This document shows, piece after piece, positions 33,545 through 45,071 of a stretch of DNA of 64,000 nucleotides. A program made the position numbers and the translations under genes. The stretch comes from Cryptomeria japonica. Lineage: Eukaryota; Streptophyta; Pinopsida; Cupressales; Cupressaceae. A model generated the notes under the pieces. That model was not told where the DNA came from and searched no databases. It saw only the letters and a list, made by a program, of their open reading frames with translations. The stretch spans positions 462,114,072 through 462,178,071 of the forward strand of contig NC_081406.1 of assembly GCF_030272615.1 (NCBI RefSeq). The letters are read 5' to 3'. Position 1 is the stretch's first letter. Every line of letters begins with the position of its first letter.

Positions 33545-34060
33545 TGAAGGTTTCCTTCATCTTTGTGCGGATAGAATGGTCCCTTCCTGTGTAAAGGCCA
33601 TTTCCTTTTCCAAGATTACCTTGGTGGTGACCGGTAGTAGACAGGGGTCCCTCCAACATTGTAAGCCGTTTTGGAGCCTTCCCACCACCACCATGGAATT
33701 CGTAGCTTTGTTTCCTTCTCTGAAGATGTGGCGGATGGTGAAGTCCTCCAGATTGACCAGGAGGCACCTGATATCCCTCATCTTGGATCCCACTCTCCAA
33801 CCTATTGATGAGTTCCCTTAAACTGAGTCCACAATGATCTGAGAGTCTCCTTCAATTTCCATCTATTTAATTGCTATGGAGTTTGCCAGTTTCAGACCCC
33901 AAAGGAGGGCCATTCCTTTAGGTTGCTCGCGTAGGCTGCAATAGTGTTCCCCAAATGATCACGGATGATTCCACCCCCCGCTTGACAATTGCTTTAGGCT
34001 GAACCATCAAAATTCAGTTTAAACCAGTGTAGCTTAGGGGTTGACCATTTGGTCATCCTT
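33545..34060 (-). pseudogene. RNase H domain fragment (RVT_3 type, LINE-like 3' end)
   Basis: Starts WFKLNFDGSA near 34040-34000, the typical opening of plant RVT_3 RNase H domains, with the first catalytic Asp. It runs through GGGIIRDHLGN and an A..L.GL helix, then EGDSQIIVDS and ends DFTIRHIFREGNKATNSM. The catalytic Glu of the helix is not visible (the segment reads MALLWGL), and the final Asp of the N-x-x-A-D motif is Asn (KATN). At least three stops or shifts. No reverse transcriptase lies upstream: the satellite leader begins at about 34276. It is therefore a truncated relic of a LINE or related gene. Confidence 0.7.
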
Positions 34061-34275
34061 CTTTTGTTTTTGGTGTTGTTGTTGAAGCTATCAGAACCAA
34101 GGGAGAGCTTCCAATTTTCAGAAATTTTTTTCTCTATTCCATTAGGAGGATAAGGGGGGGTTTTCCATTTTGTTACCTCTAAGTTTTCAGAGATCATCTT
34201 AAAGCAAAAGTGAGCCACAAAGTCTGAGGGGGTCTCATTAATAGATGCCTCGAGAAGGATATCTCTCAGCGTATT

Positions 34276-34560
34276 TTACATAAATTAAATTAAAATTTAA
34301 TACATATATGCTAGTGGCAGTCACGCGATGTGACATGGAAAACATAAAATAAATGCCATATAAAATTATATAGTATCTTTTTCTTGAATTGATTTATATT
34401 ATAATATTATAATAGTATTATATTATTATGTAGAGATATAAGAAATATATACATTTAGACTATTTTTAATAAATGTATGTGTTGCAAGCTACGAAAATGT
34501 AAGATATATATGAGACTTTAATTAATAATACTATAAAACATTATTTAACGGTCAGTATTA
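34276..34560. repeat. AT-rich leader repeat, copy 1
   Basis: Shares long matches with 40936-41200: AAATTAAATTAAAATTTA, TATATGCTAGTGGCA, an ACGCGA core, AAAACATAAAATAAAT and TAGTATCTTTTT, ending at TTATTTAA...AGTATTATGGTTA. In both places it directly precedes a TTAGGG-like array in the same orientation. Confidence 0.85.
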
Positions 34561-37500
34561 TGGTTACAGATAGGGCTAGGATTAAGGTTTGTATTATGGT
34601 TAGAGTTAAGGTTTACATCATTGTTAGGGATACATTTAGGGTTCCCATCAAGGATAGGGTTTGGTTTAGGTTTAGAATTATGGTTAGGGTTATGATTTAG
34701 GATTACTGTTAGGATAACGGTTAGGGTTAATATTTAGGATTACTGTTTAGGGTTAGGGTTAGTATTTGCATCATGGTCAGGGTTAAGGCTTGGGTTAGTG
34801 CTAGTATTTATATCATGGTTAGGGTTAGGATTAGGGTTAGATTTTAAGTTTACGATGGGGGATTATTGTTAGGCTTAGCATTTAGGTTTATGATTAGGGT
34901 TATGGTTAGGATTACAATTACGGTTATGGTTTATTTCATGGTTGGGGTGAGGGCTAGGGTTAGGTTAACATTAGGATTAGGGCTATGGTTAGGATTTCAA
35001 TTAGGGATAGGGTTTAGGGTTATGGTTTATATCATGATTGGGGTGAGGGTTATGGATATGGTTAGGGTTTACATCATGAGTAGGGTTTGGGTTAGGCTAA
35101 GGGTTAAGGTTAGTGTTAAGTTTTAGGGTCAAGGTCAACATCATAGTTAGGGTTGGTTTTAGGTTTAGTGTAATGGTTTGGGTTAGAATTTACATCATCA
35201 TTATCATTAGGGTTAGGATTATGATTATGATTAGGGTTAGGGCTAAATATTAAGGTTACGGTTAGGATTGGGATTATGGTCAAGGTTGAGGGTTAAAGAT
35301 AGGGATAGGTTTTCAATTAGGGATAAGGATTATTGTTAGTGTTCGGGTTTAGAGTAATGGTTAGGATTAGGTTTAGGGTTATAATTATGATTAGTGTTAG
35401 GGTTTAGAGTTACAATTAGGATTATGGTTAGGGTTATGGTTTACACATTGTTGGGGTTAGTGTTAGGGTTTGGATTATGATTAGGCTTAAGGTTGTGGTT
35501 ATTATTAAGGTTATGGTGAGGGTTAGCATTTATATCATGGTTAGCCTTAGGTTAAGAATTAGGGTTATGGTTAAGATTTGCATTGTGATTAGGGTTATTG
35601 TGAGGGTTAGGGCATAAGATTAGGGTTATTGTTAGGATTAGGGTTAGGTTAGGGTTATAGTTAGGATTATGGTTATAGTTAGGGGTGTATCATAGTTAGG
35701 GACAATGCTTGGATTAGGGTTAGGTTTTGGGGTAGGGTTACGATTACGATTATGATTATGGTTATGGGTATATAGTAGTTAGGGATAGTGTTAGGATTAG
35801 CCTTAGCCTTTGGGTAGGGTTAGGGTTAGACTATAGGAGTATGGTTAGAGTCATATTTAAGATTATGATTAGTGATTACATAGTAGTTAGATAAATAGAT
35901 TAATGGATAGGGTTAGACGTAGGTTTAGGGTTTGGATTAGGGTTAGGTTTTTGCTTAGAGATAGATTCAAGGTTAGGGTTAGGGTTTATGGTTAGTATTA
36001 TAGTTATGGTTAGGGCCTAGTATTAGGGTTATTATTAGGATTATGATTAGGTATAGGGTTATAGATAGGATTATGGTTATAGTTAGGGGTGTATCATAGT
36101 TAGGAAAAAGTTAGGGTTAGGTTTTGGGGTAGGGTTAAGATTACAGTTATAATTATGGTTAGGGGTACATATAATACTTTAGATTAATGTTATGATAAGG
36201 GTTATCTTTTGGGATAGAGTTAGAGTTAGACTTTAGGATTAATTTTAGAGTCATGTTTTAGGATTCTTGTTAGGGTTTATATTATAGTTAGGTTTAGCTT
36301 AATGGATGGGGTTAGACTTAAGTTTAGGGTTTGGATTAGGGTTAAGCTTTGGCTTAGAGATAGATTCAAGCTTAGGGTTAGGGTTTCTAGTTAGTGTTAT
36401 GGTTAGAGATATAACTTAATTTAGGCTTAGAGTTAGGGTTAGTGTTAAGGGTTACTATTAAAATTAATATTAGGATTTACACCATGTTTAGGGTTAGGTT
36501 TAGTTAGGGTTATGGTTAGGATGTACATAATGGTTTGGGTTATTATTAGGGTTGGGGTTTAGGATTAGGTTTATAGTTAGGATTCGACTTATGTTTAGGG
36601 TTATAGTTAGTATTATGTTTACGGTTAGGGACGTATCATAGCTAGGGACAATGTTGGGGTTTGGGCCATGTTTTAGAGTAGGGTTAAGATTGTGGTTATG
36701 ATTATGGCTAGGGGTATATAATAGTTAGGGATAGTATGAGGATTAGGCTTAGCTTTTAGGTTAGGATTATATTTCAGGATTATGGTTAGAGTTATAGTTT
36801 AGGATTATGGTTGCGGTTTACATCATAGTTAATTTTAGGTTAATGGATAGGGTTAGACTTAGGTTTAGGGTTTGGATTATGGTTAGGCTTTCGCTTAAAG
36901 ATAGATTCAAGGTTTAGTGCTGGGGTTAATGGTTAGTGCTATAGTTAGGTTTAGGGCTTAAGATTAGGGTCATTGTTAGGATTATGTTTAGGTTTAGGGT
37001 TATAGTTAGGATATGGTTATGGTTAGGGATGTATCTTAGTTAGGGACAATTCTAGGGTTTAGGGTAGATTTTGGGGTAGGGTTAAGATTACGGTTATGAT
37101 TATGGTTAGGGGTATATAATAGTTAGGGATAGTGTTAGAATTAGGGTTAGATTTTGGGCTAGGGTTACTGTTAGACTTTAGGATTAATGTTAGAGTTATG
37201 GTTTAGGATTATGGCTAGGGTTATATCATAATTTGGTTTAAGATAATGGATATTGTTAGACTTAAGTTTAGGGTTTGGATTAGGGTTAGGTTTTAGCTTA
37301 GAGATAGATTCAAGGTTAGGGTTAGGTTTTATGATTAGTGTTATAATTAGAGATATAATTTAATATAGGGGTAGAGTTAGGATTATGGTTTATATCATGG
37401 TTAGGGTTAGTCTTAAGGGTTACTATTAGGATTAATCTTAGGGTTTACACCATTGTTAGGGTTAGGTTTAGTGTTAGGGTTATGGTTAGGATTTACATCA

Positions 37501-38340
37501 TGATTATGGTTATTGCTAAGGTTAGCAGTTAGCTTTAGAGCTATTGTTAGGATTATGGTTTAATTATATGGCTAGAGTTTTTGTGGTTAGGTTATGGTTG
37601 GCATTCAATTAGAGGGATTAGGGTTAATGGTTAAGGTTATAGTCAATTAGATTTAGGGTTCAATTAAGATTAGGCTTTGATTATGGTGACATTTAATTAT
37701 AGTTAGGGTTAGGATCATAGTTCAATTAGGATCAATGTATAGAGTTGATTAGGGTTAGGGCTAGCTAAGGATTAGAGTTCAATTAGGGTTGCGGTTAAGT
37801 TGAGGTATAAGATCCAATTATGGTTAGTTTATTGTTCAAGTTGTAATTAGAGATTAATTATAGATTATGATTAGGTTATGATTAGGTTTCAATTAGTGTT
37901 AAGGTTTAGTTTGGGTTTATGGTTCAATCATGGTTAGATTAGGGTTGAAGTTGTAGGTAGTGTTTAATTCTCTAGATTTATAGTTAATTTTAGGGTTAGG
38001 TTTTAATTTGGTCCGATTAGGTTTAGTGTTAATGTTAGGGTACAATTAGGGTTAATATTGAAGGATAATGTTCATGGCAAAAGTTGAGGCTCCATTAAAT
38101 TAGTGGGAGCATTATGGAGGGTTCAATCATGAATAGGGTTAGTATTACAATTTAATTAGAGTTTAATTAGGGTTAGAGTTAGTTTTAGGATTCAAATAGG
38201 GTTAAGGTTCAGTTATGGTTAGATTAGGGTTCAAGTTGTAGGTAAGGTTTAATTCTAGGGTTAGAGTTAAGTTTAGGATTATTTTTTAATTATGATAAGA
38301 TGAGCTTTGACTAAGGTTAGGCTAAAATTAGGATTATTAT
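34561..38340 (+). repeat. Degenerate TTAGGG-like array 1
   Basis: About 3.8 kb made of GGTTAGGGTTAGGATTATGGTT-like text. The spacing of GGTTAG is mostly 6, with 7-base (TTTAGGG) variants and frequent single-base changes. Longer modules recur, such as GGGTATATAATAGTTAGGGA and GGTGTATCATAGTTAGGGA, and GCTTAGAGATAGATTCAAG (near 35955, 36353, 36893, 37295). The array thus has a higher-order structure of several hundred bases in 35700-37350. No coding; open frames here are low-complexity artefacts. Confidence 0.9.
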
Positions 38341-38477
38341 TATAAGATAATGCATTAAGGACACTTATTTTCATTTTCCTATAAATAGAAAAATAACATA
38401 TTTATCATCAATTAGAAATCAATTTTAATAATAAATATTCTTTGTATACTAAAAATTATATATTATTTTTGAAATAT
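38341..38477. other. AT-rich spacer
   Basis: Transition from the array into the 460-bp tandem repeat. Nothing recognised. Confidence 0.5.
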
Positions 38478-39397
38478 GTGTACATGCATGTAACTTTGAC
38501 TTTTTGAATTTAGAAACATTATATTTTTATGATTAAACATTAGAAACATTTTTTAAATTTTTTTCCTAGATTGAAAATTTAAAATTATATACTATTTATA
38601 TTCCTTATACTTTTGTAGCATGTAATTTTTATTTTTTGAGTATAGAAACATCAATTAAAATTTAGAAACATGTTTTGATATTTCTAAATTGAAAATTAAA
38701 AGTATAATTGAATTTAGTAACATTATATTTTTAGGTTTAAAATTTACAAACAAAAACAATCTTTTTGGTCTTTCTAAATTAAAAATTGTTTCCTTCCATT
38801 TTCAATCAAAATATTGCTTTTATTTTTATTATTTCTGTAAAAATAATTAACAATAATAACATTCTTTCTAGGAAACAATATTTTGTCAAAAAGATAAAAA
38901 TTATTTGTTTTATCACTTTATAGAAATAAAAAAGTTGGTGTACATGCATGTAACTTTGATTTTTTGAATTTAGAAACATTATATTTTTATGATTAAACCT
39001 TAGAAACATTTTTTTTATTTTTTTTCTAAATTGAAAATTTAAAATTATATACTATTTTTATTCCTTATACTTTTGTAGCATGTAATTTTTATTTTTTCAA
39101 TATAGAAACATCAATTAAAATTTAGAAACATGTTTTGATATTTCTAAATTGAAAATTAAAAGTATAATTGAATTTAGTAACATTATATATTTATGTTTAA
39201 AATTTAAAAACAAAAAAAATCTTTTTGGTCTTTCTAAATGCAAAATTGTTTCCTTCCATTTTCAATCAAAATATTGCTTTTATTTTTATTATTTCTGTAA
39301 AAATAATTAACAATAATAACATTCTTTCTAGGAAGCAATATTTTGCCAAAAAGATAAAAATTATTTGTTTTATCACTTTATAGAAATTAAAAAGTTG
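38478..39397. repeat. 460-bp tandem duplication
   Basis: Copy 1 at 38478-38937 and copy 2 at 38938-39397, both starting GTGTACATGCATGTAAC or close to it and ending AAAAGTTG. Copies are nearly identical by eye, with few substitutions. AT-rich and noncoding. Confidence 0.93.
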
Positions 39398-40622
39398 TTT
39401 ATATCAAATTGATAATAATCAATTTAATATATCTAATTGATACTAATAATTAAATGAACTAAATGAACTGCAAATTATCAACAATTCCTCAAAGGTTTTT
39501 AATTTCTTTTTAAAATTTTGATTTAATTGTAAATTTATGAAACAACCAATAATCCACACCATGTGCTATCAATAGTATAAACAAATCTATTTACAAATAT
39601 AATATTAAGTAAAGATGAAATACATTATATTATATAAATTGAACTTAAAGGGTCCCAACAAACTGCTTAAATAGGGATTTAACCTATTGGACATTCGTTG
39701 TGCACCCTTTAGAAACTATGGGTAATGTACATCTCTACTTTTATTTATTATATTCTTTCCTTACTAATGAAAAATACATGCTCATGAGTGGAATGCAAAT
39801 AAAGTATAAATAGTTTAAAAGAAAAAACTAGAAAAATATAGGAACAAATGCAACAATGGACTGGACCCTGAGAACTTGGATGGCCTACTTGATCTACGCA
39901 TTCAACATATCCTTTTGCTTTTCTTCTTCCCTGTGTGTTGTCTACAAAAAAAAAAAGAAAGCATTGGAATGGGATACGGGTATGGACATCCATCAAAAAT
40001 AAATGATAGTAGCAAGGAGAAACAAAACAGTTGCAAGAAATAATGATAGTAGCTTCATCTATCTTTGACCTTTCTCATGACAGAAGATAGCAGAAAACAA
40101 GAATGCGGTAGAAAATTTGAAGTGATCAATCTAGGTAAGCACTTGTTGAACCCATTGCTTGCTTATTGCACTTCTCCTTGTCTAGGTTTATTCATTCAAA
40201 ATCATTCTATCAAAATAGTGATGTTAGGCCTATGTTTCACCATTATTGAGGATTAAATCAACCTGTATAGTGTTGTTGCGCAGATAGGAGAAAGGCAGAG
40301 TAAATAACAAATCAAAAAAAGCATACCCAATTTATGCATGAAAAGGGCAAAGTAAATAACGAACTGATAGATTGACAGAAACCTTGATTATGATGCACTT
40401 GAACCTGAAAATGAATACACTGCTTAAATCTAATAGAGAAAGAAAATATAGATTTTAAACAAATATTGAAATCCTGCTCACCAATAATGCCAATATTGTA
40501 ATCTGTACTTGGATGACATCCAGGTTGCAAAAAAATCGATTGCAGAATAATAGAGATATAGGAACACAATGGTTTCATTTAAAGAGATCGTCTTCCAATC
40601 TTCCACTATCATTGCAGTGTGG
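39398..40622. other. Unassigned sequence, less repetitive
   Basis: About 1.2 kb of moderate composition with open frames up to 88 codons on the minus strand (40312-40578), but no domain. It is possibly low-copy DNA between repeats; I see no exon-like structure that I could defend. Confidence 0.4.
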
Positions 40623-40836
40623 GAGGTAACTACTGCTCTTCCACTATGTTGGTAGTACCATTGCTCTTCCACTATGCTCGCAGTACATTAGACTCTTCAG
40701 CAGCCCCATTCTTATGCTCACCATTATTATGCATGAAATGTAATGCACTCTTAAATTCTGTTATGGCTGTAGAGATGCCTCTCCGAAATGTAACGCACTC
40801 TTAAATTTTGTTACGGCTGTAGAGATGCCTCTCAGT
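40623..40836. repeat. Short tandem duplications (28 bp and 50 bp)
   Basis: TGCTCTTCCACTATG occurs at 40634 and 40662. A 50-bp unit with GTAATGCACTCTTAAATT and TGTAGAGATGCCTCTC is repeated at 40737-40786 and 40787-40836. Confidence 0.85.
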
Positions 40837-40935
40837 GTAACTGTCAGGAATATGAAACATTTCTTTTTTCTTACACCAACAGACCTGATGACCCCTATAT
40901 GATGCCATTGTAGGTTACGCCTAATCTATATGCAT

Positions 40936-41200
40936 ATTTTGTATAGATTAAATTAAAATTTAAGGTGTATATGCTAGTGGCAATCGCGCGACGCAACATA
41001 GAAAACATAAAATAAATCAATATATAATTAAATAGTATCTTTTTATTAAAATAAAAATATTATAATATTATTATATTAATATGTAGACATATATGAAATT
41101 TAATATTTCTATTTAAACTATTTTTTATAGCATATAAGTGTTGCAAGATCAAATCAAATAGTAAAATCCAAGATATATTAAACTTTATTTAATCACAAGT
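40936..41200. repeat. AT-rich leader repeat, copy 2
   Basis: Second copy of the leader at 34276-34560, again just before a TTAGGG-like array. The sequence GCTAGTGGCAATCGCGCGACG is the counterpart of GCTAGTGGCAGTCACGCGATG. Confidence 0.85.
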
Positions 41201-42904
41201 ATTATGGTTATGGTTAATGGTAGGGTTAAGTTTAGTGTTATGGTCGACGTTAAAGTTTACATCGTGGTTTGGGTTAGATTTATGATTAGGGTTTGGTTTT
41301 ACTGTTAGGGTTATGATAATGTTTAGGGGTTATATCATGGTTAGGTTTAGCATCAGCGTTAGGGTTTTCTTTTGGTTTAGGATTATGGTTAACATTAGGG
41401 TTTAGGATTACAATTAGAATTATGGTTCTAAGGTTAGGGTAAGGGTTAGGGTTACAATTATGTTTAGGGTTTACATCAAACTTAGGGTTAGGGTAAGCAT
41501 AATTACAATTAGAGTTAGGGTTAGAATTATAGTTGGGGGTATGGTTAGGATTAGGATTTGGTTTATGGTTATGTTTTGGATCATGGTTAAGGTTAACATT
41601 GTGATCAAGGTTAAGGTTTAAATCTTGCTTAGAGTTATGAATAGGGTTATGGTTTGGGCTTAGGATTGTGATAATGGGTATGTTGTATATCATAGTTAGG
41701 GTTAACATCAACGTTAGGGTTTGGTTTAAGATTAGGATTAGGGTTAGGGTTTGGGTTTATGGTTATAGTTAGGATTATGGTTAGGGCTAAGGTTTTATTT
41801 TAAGGTTAAGTTTATGGTTAGAGTTTAGTGTTGGGGTTACAATTATGTTTAGGGTTTACATCAAAGTTAGGGTTAGAATTAGGGTCATGGTTCAATTACA
41901 TTAAGGTTAGGGTTAAAAATTATTACTTAAGTTCAATTAGGATCTGGGTTTGGGCTAGATTAAGGTTAGGAATAGGTTAGGATCAAAGTTCAATTTGGGT
42001 TAGGGTTATGTTTAGGGTAGGATTATTGTTTGGGTTAGGGTTTAGGATCATGGTTAGGCTAGGGTTAGGGTTAGGGTTAGGATTATGATAAGGGTTCTGG
42101 TTAAGTTTATTGTTTATATCATGATTGGCGTTAAGGTTAGATTTAGGATTATGGTTAAGATTAGGGTTAGGGTTATTATTAGGATTATGTCTAGGGTTAG
42201 GGTTAAGGTTAGGATTAGGGTTATAATTCAATTTAGGGTCATAATGAACACCATGGTTAGAGTTAGGTTTAGGCTTAGGGTTAGGGTTAGGGTTCACGGA
42301 TTATGGTTATGGTTTACTATTAAGGATAGGATTAGGGTTATGGTTTGGGTTAGGGTTTAGGGTTAGGATTAGGATTATGAATAGGATTTACTCTTAGGAC
42401 GAGGGATAGGTTTTGGGATATGGTAATGTATAGGGTTTGGGTTAGGGTTTGGGCTAGGGTTATGTCTAGAGTTAGGGTAAGGGTTAGGGATAGGGTTAGG
42501 GTTAATGTAAGGGATAGGGTTAGGTTTAGGATTAGGATTTAGATCATGGTTAAGAGTTAGTGTTAGGATTATATTAGGGTTTACATCATCGCTAGGGTTA
42601 AGGGTTGGTGTTAGGGTTAAGGTTAATATTAGGGATAGGTTTAGGGTTAGGGTTAGGAATATGCTTAGGGTTAGAATTTATGGTCAGAGTTAGGAATATG
42701 GCTAGGGTTAGGGTTTCTATCATACTTAGGTATATTGTTAGTCTCACGTTAACATCATTGTTAGGGTCAAGTTAATAATTAGTGTTAGGATTAGGTTTAG
42801 GGTTTGGATTATGGTTACGTTTGGGGATAAGATTATGGTAAGGGTTAAAATCATGGTTACGTTAAGTTAACAATTATAGTTAGGGTTAGATTTAGTGTTT
42901 GGTA
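41201..42904 (+). repeat. Degenerate TTAGGG-like array 2
   Basis: About 1.7 kb of the same GGTTAGGGTTAGGATT text as array 1, with better-kept runs of TTAGGG near 42058-42080 and 42268-42292. Ends near 42904, after which LARD E sequence begins within about 40 bp. Confidence 0.9.
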
Positions 42905-42944
42905 TAAAGCATAAAGCATATATGTCTTAAGTTAAGCATATACG

Positions 42945-43200
42945 GGAGTGGGGGCATTTGTGCCCTAGCCGTTGGGCTTGCGGCCACCATGGTGGATGCA
43001 AACCCTCGGCCTCCATACAGTGGAGCTGGGGTCTCTGTGGCCATCGTGGGGGTTGCAGACCCTTCGGCCTCCACCTTTTGGAGCAGGGTAGTTGCGGCCA
43101 CTTACGTGGACACAACCCCTCTACCTCCACATGGTGGACGCAGGGGCGTTGGGGTTCTGTGGGAGATGGGAAGGGGAGGGGCGTGGGTTGAGCTTAAGGT
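42945..43200. repeat. GC-rich island in E LTR
   Basis: GCCCTAGCC, GGCCACC and GTGGACGCA-type words in dense order. Homologous islands are at 50875-51085 (F) and 59540-59870 (G). Sharp composition change against AT-rich LTR on both sides. Open frames of 60-90 codons exist on both strands but differ between copies. Confidence 0.8.
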
Positions 43201-44778
43201 CCCCCCCCAAAAAATATTCTTTTCTCTTTCAAACTTTATAAATTTTGATTTTTAATTTAATAAAATAGAATAATTTTTTAAAAGAAAAATAAAAATAAAA
43301 ATAAAACATAAACCCTCAAAGGTGAATAATAAAAAAAAACATAGTCTCACACAGAGACTCTAACATTTTTATTTTTTTTAAATCACACGTTATCCAATAC
43401 TCAAAACTTTGATGAACAGCCAAAACCAGAAATGAATTTCTTCAACTAAAGCCCATATTTGGGCAAGAATAGAACCATTTTTCACACAGTGATTTAACCA
43501 TCTTTCCACAATCCAAAACAGTGCAACCATTTTTTCCAAAGCTAAAACTCAAATTTGGGAACATTCATGGATTCTTAAACCATATTTTTCATGAAGAACA
43601 ACCAAACACAATTCTTGATTTAACAATGGATTAAAAAGTTAAACAAGAATCCTACCTCCTTTAGCATTCCTGGCAAGATTTTTTGAAGAAGAGCCCAACC
43701 TGCAGCTATAGAAAAATCCATCCTTCCAAAACCCCCAATCTCCATCCAAAAATATTCTTTCCTTTTCCAAAAAAAAATCAACAACCCCAAAAATATTTTT
43801 CCAACCTAGGTTAAAAGAGTGAAATTTTGACCTATTTTTCTAATTTCGAATTTAAACACTTTTTAAATAAAAAATGAAAATAATCATTCTTTTCAACTAT
43901 TCAAATAATCTAACTTGCTTTTCTAATTAAAATTAAAATGCTTCTCTCTTTCTTTTAATTTTAATTTTCTTAATATTAACTAAGCTAACATTTATATTTC
44001 ATAATATTGACGAGGATAAAATATTTTAATTAAATTAATTCCCAAAATCAATCTTTTAAACTATATCAAATATACATATAAATTATATTTGCTTTTCTAA
44101 TAAAAATTGATTTTCTCAAATAAGTAAAATTAACCTTTCTTTTCCAAAATGCAAAAGAGATTAAATTATTTCTATTTCAAATAACTTTAAATCTTTCCTT
44201 TTTAAAACACATAAACTAATTAAATTCGTTGTTTAAAATTAACTATTAAATTAAACTCGCTACAAACATAAATAAAGCAATATTTTTAATTAATGATTAA
44301 TCACATAAAAGAAACCTATATATTTTAATTCCTCAATTACAAATGCGTAAATGAACACATTAAATAAAATTAAATACTTAAACTTGCTACAAACATACAT
44401 AAAGCAATCTTTTTAATTAATGATTAATCACATAAAAGAAACTTATTTATTTGAAAATTCTCAATTACCAATGCATAAATGAACACATTAAATTGAATTT
44501 AATACTTAAGATAAAATATTCTATTTTACCACACGCAAGGCACACAACCCAAGAAATCCAACCAATCACATGACATGCAAACCCAAACGAAAAGAGAAAT
44601 CGATGGACCGCACATGATGCTCTTGAACATGGCTAAGGCAAGATGAGGGTTTTACGACCACCTAATCCAAATTCTAAGGATTAAAGAGGTATACTCAACC
44701 ATGCGAATCCTGATGGAGATGAACCTCGCACGTAGGCGGTATTGTACCTGTAATCTCCTACAACCATGAGTTACACAA

Positions 44779-44780
<2 letters not shown>

Positions 44781-44850
<70 letters not shown>
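44781..44850. repeat. (AT)35 microsatellite in E LTR
   Basis: 70 bp of pure AT dinucleotide. The matching place in F's LTR (about 52317-52332) has only CATACATATATAAA, so expansion happened in E. Confidence 0.95.
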
Positions 44851-44855
<5 letters not shown>

Positions 44856-45071
44856 GAAGGCATTAGCTCAAGATTTTTAACAAGAATTAGGGAAACAATT
44901 AAACTTACAAAAGAATCAATGTGAAAGCACAATAACAGGTACACACAATATTCATATTATCTAATCTACAACATTACATAATGGTTAATCAACCATCCAA
45001 GAATGCCACATGAAAAAGGTCAACCAAGGTCAAACCGGTTTTACAAGGCTGACTAGGGTAGGGGCACTACA

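Larger units (their letters stand above)
42940..45071 (-). repeat. E 3' LTR, truncated
   Basis: About 2.1 kb of a roughly 4-kb LTR. Includes a GC-rich island (42945-43200) and an (AT)35 run (44781-44850). The missing part is the 3' end of the LTR in the element's orientation. Confidence 0.82.

Noticed and set aside
34561-38340. True telomere end
   Set aside because: Repeats are heavily degenerate, internal to the window and flanked on both sides by other DNA.
39748-40672. Possible host-gene exons in the less repetitive stretch
   Set aside because: Frames of 60-88 codons have no recognisable domain and no consistent splice-site chain that I can defend.
41286-41711. 141-codon Asn/Pro-rich frame on the minus strand, and similar frames at 41983-42297 and 34866-35126
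   Set aside because: They are translations of the TTAGGG-like text. Composition is dictated by the repeat and no codon-level conservation is possible.
42892-43255. Ala/Pro/Gly-rich frames in the GC-rich islands (also 50908-51126 and 59599-59964)
   Set aside because: Frames are not conserved between the three homologous islands, and they appear on both strands.
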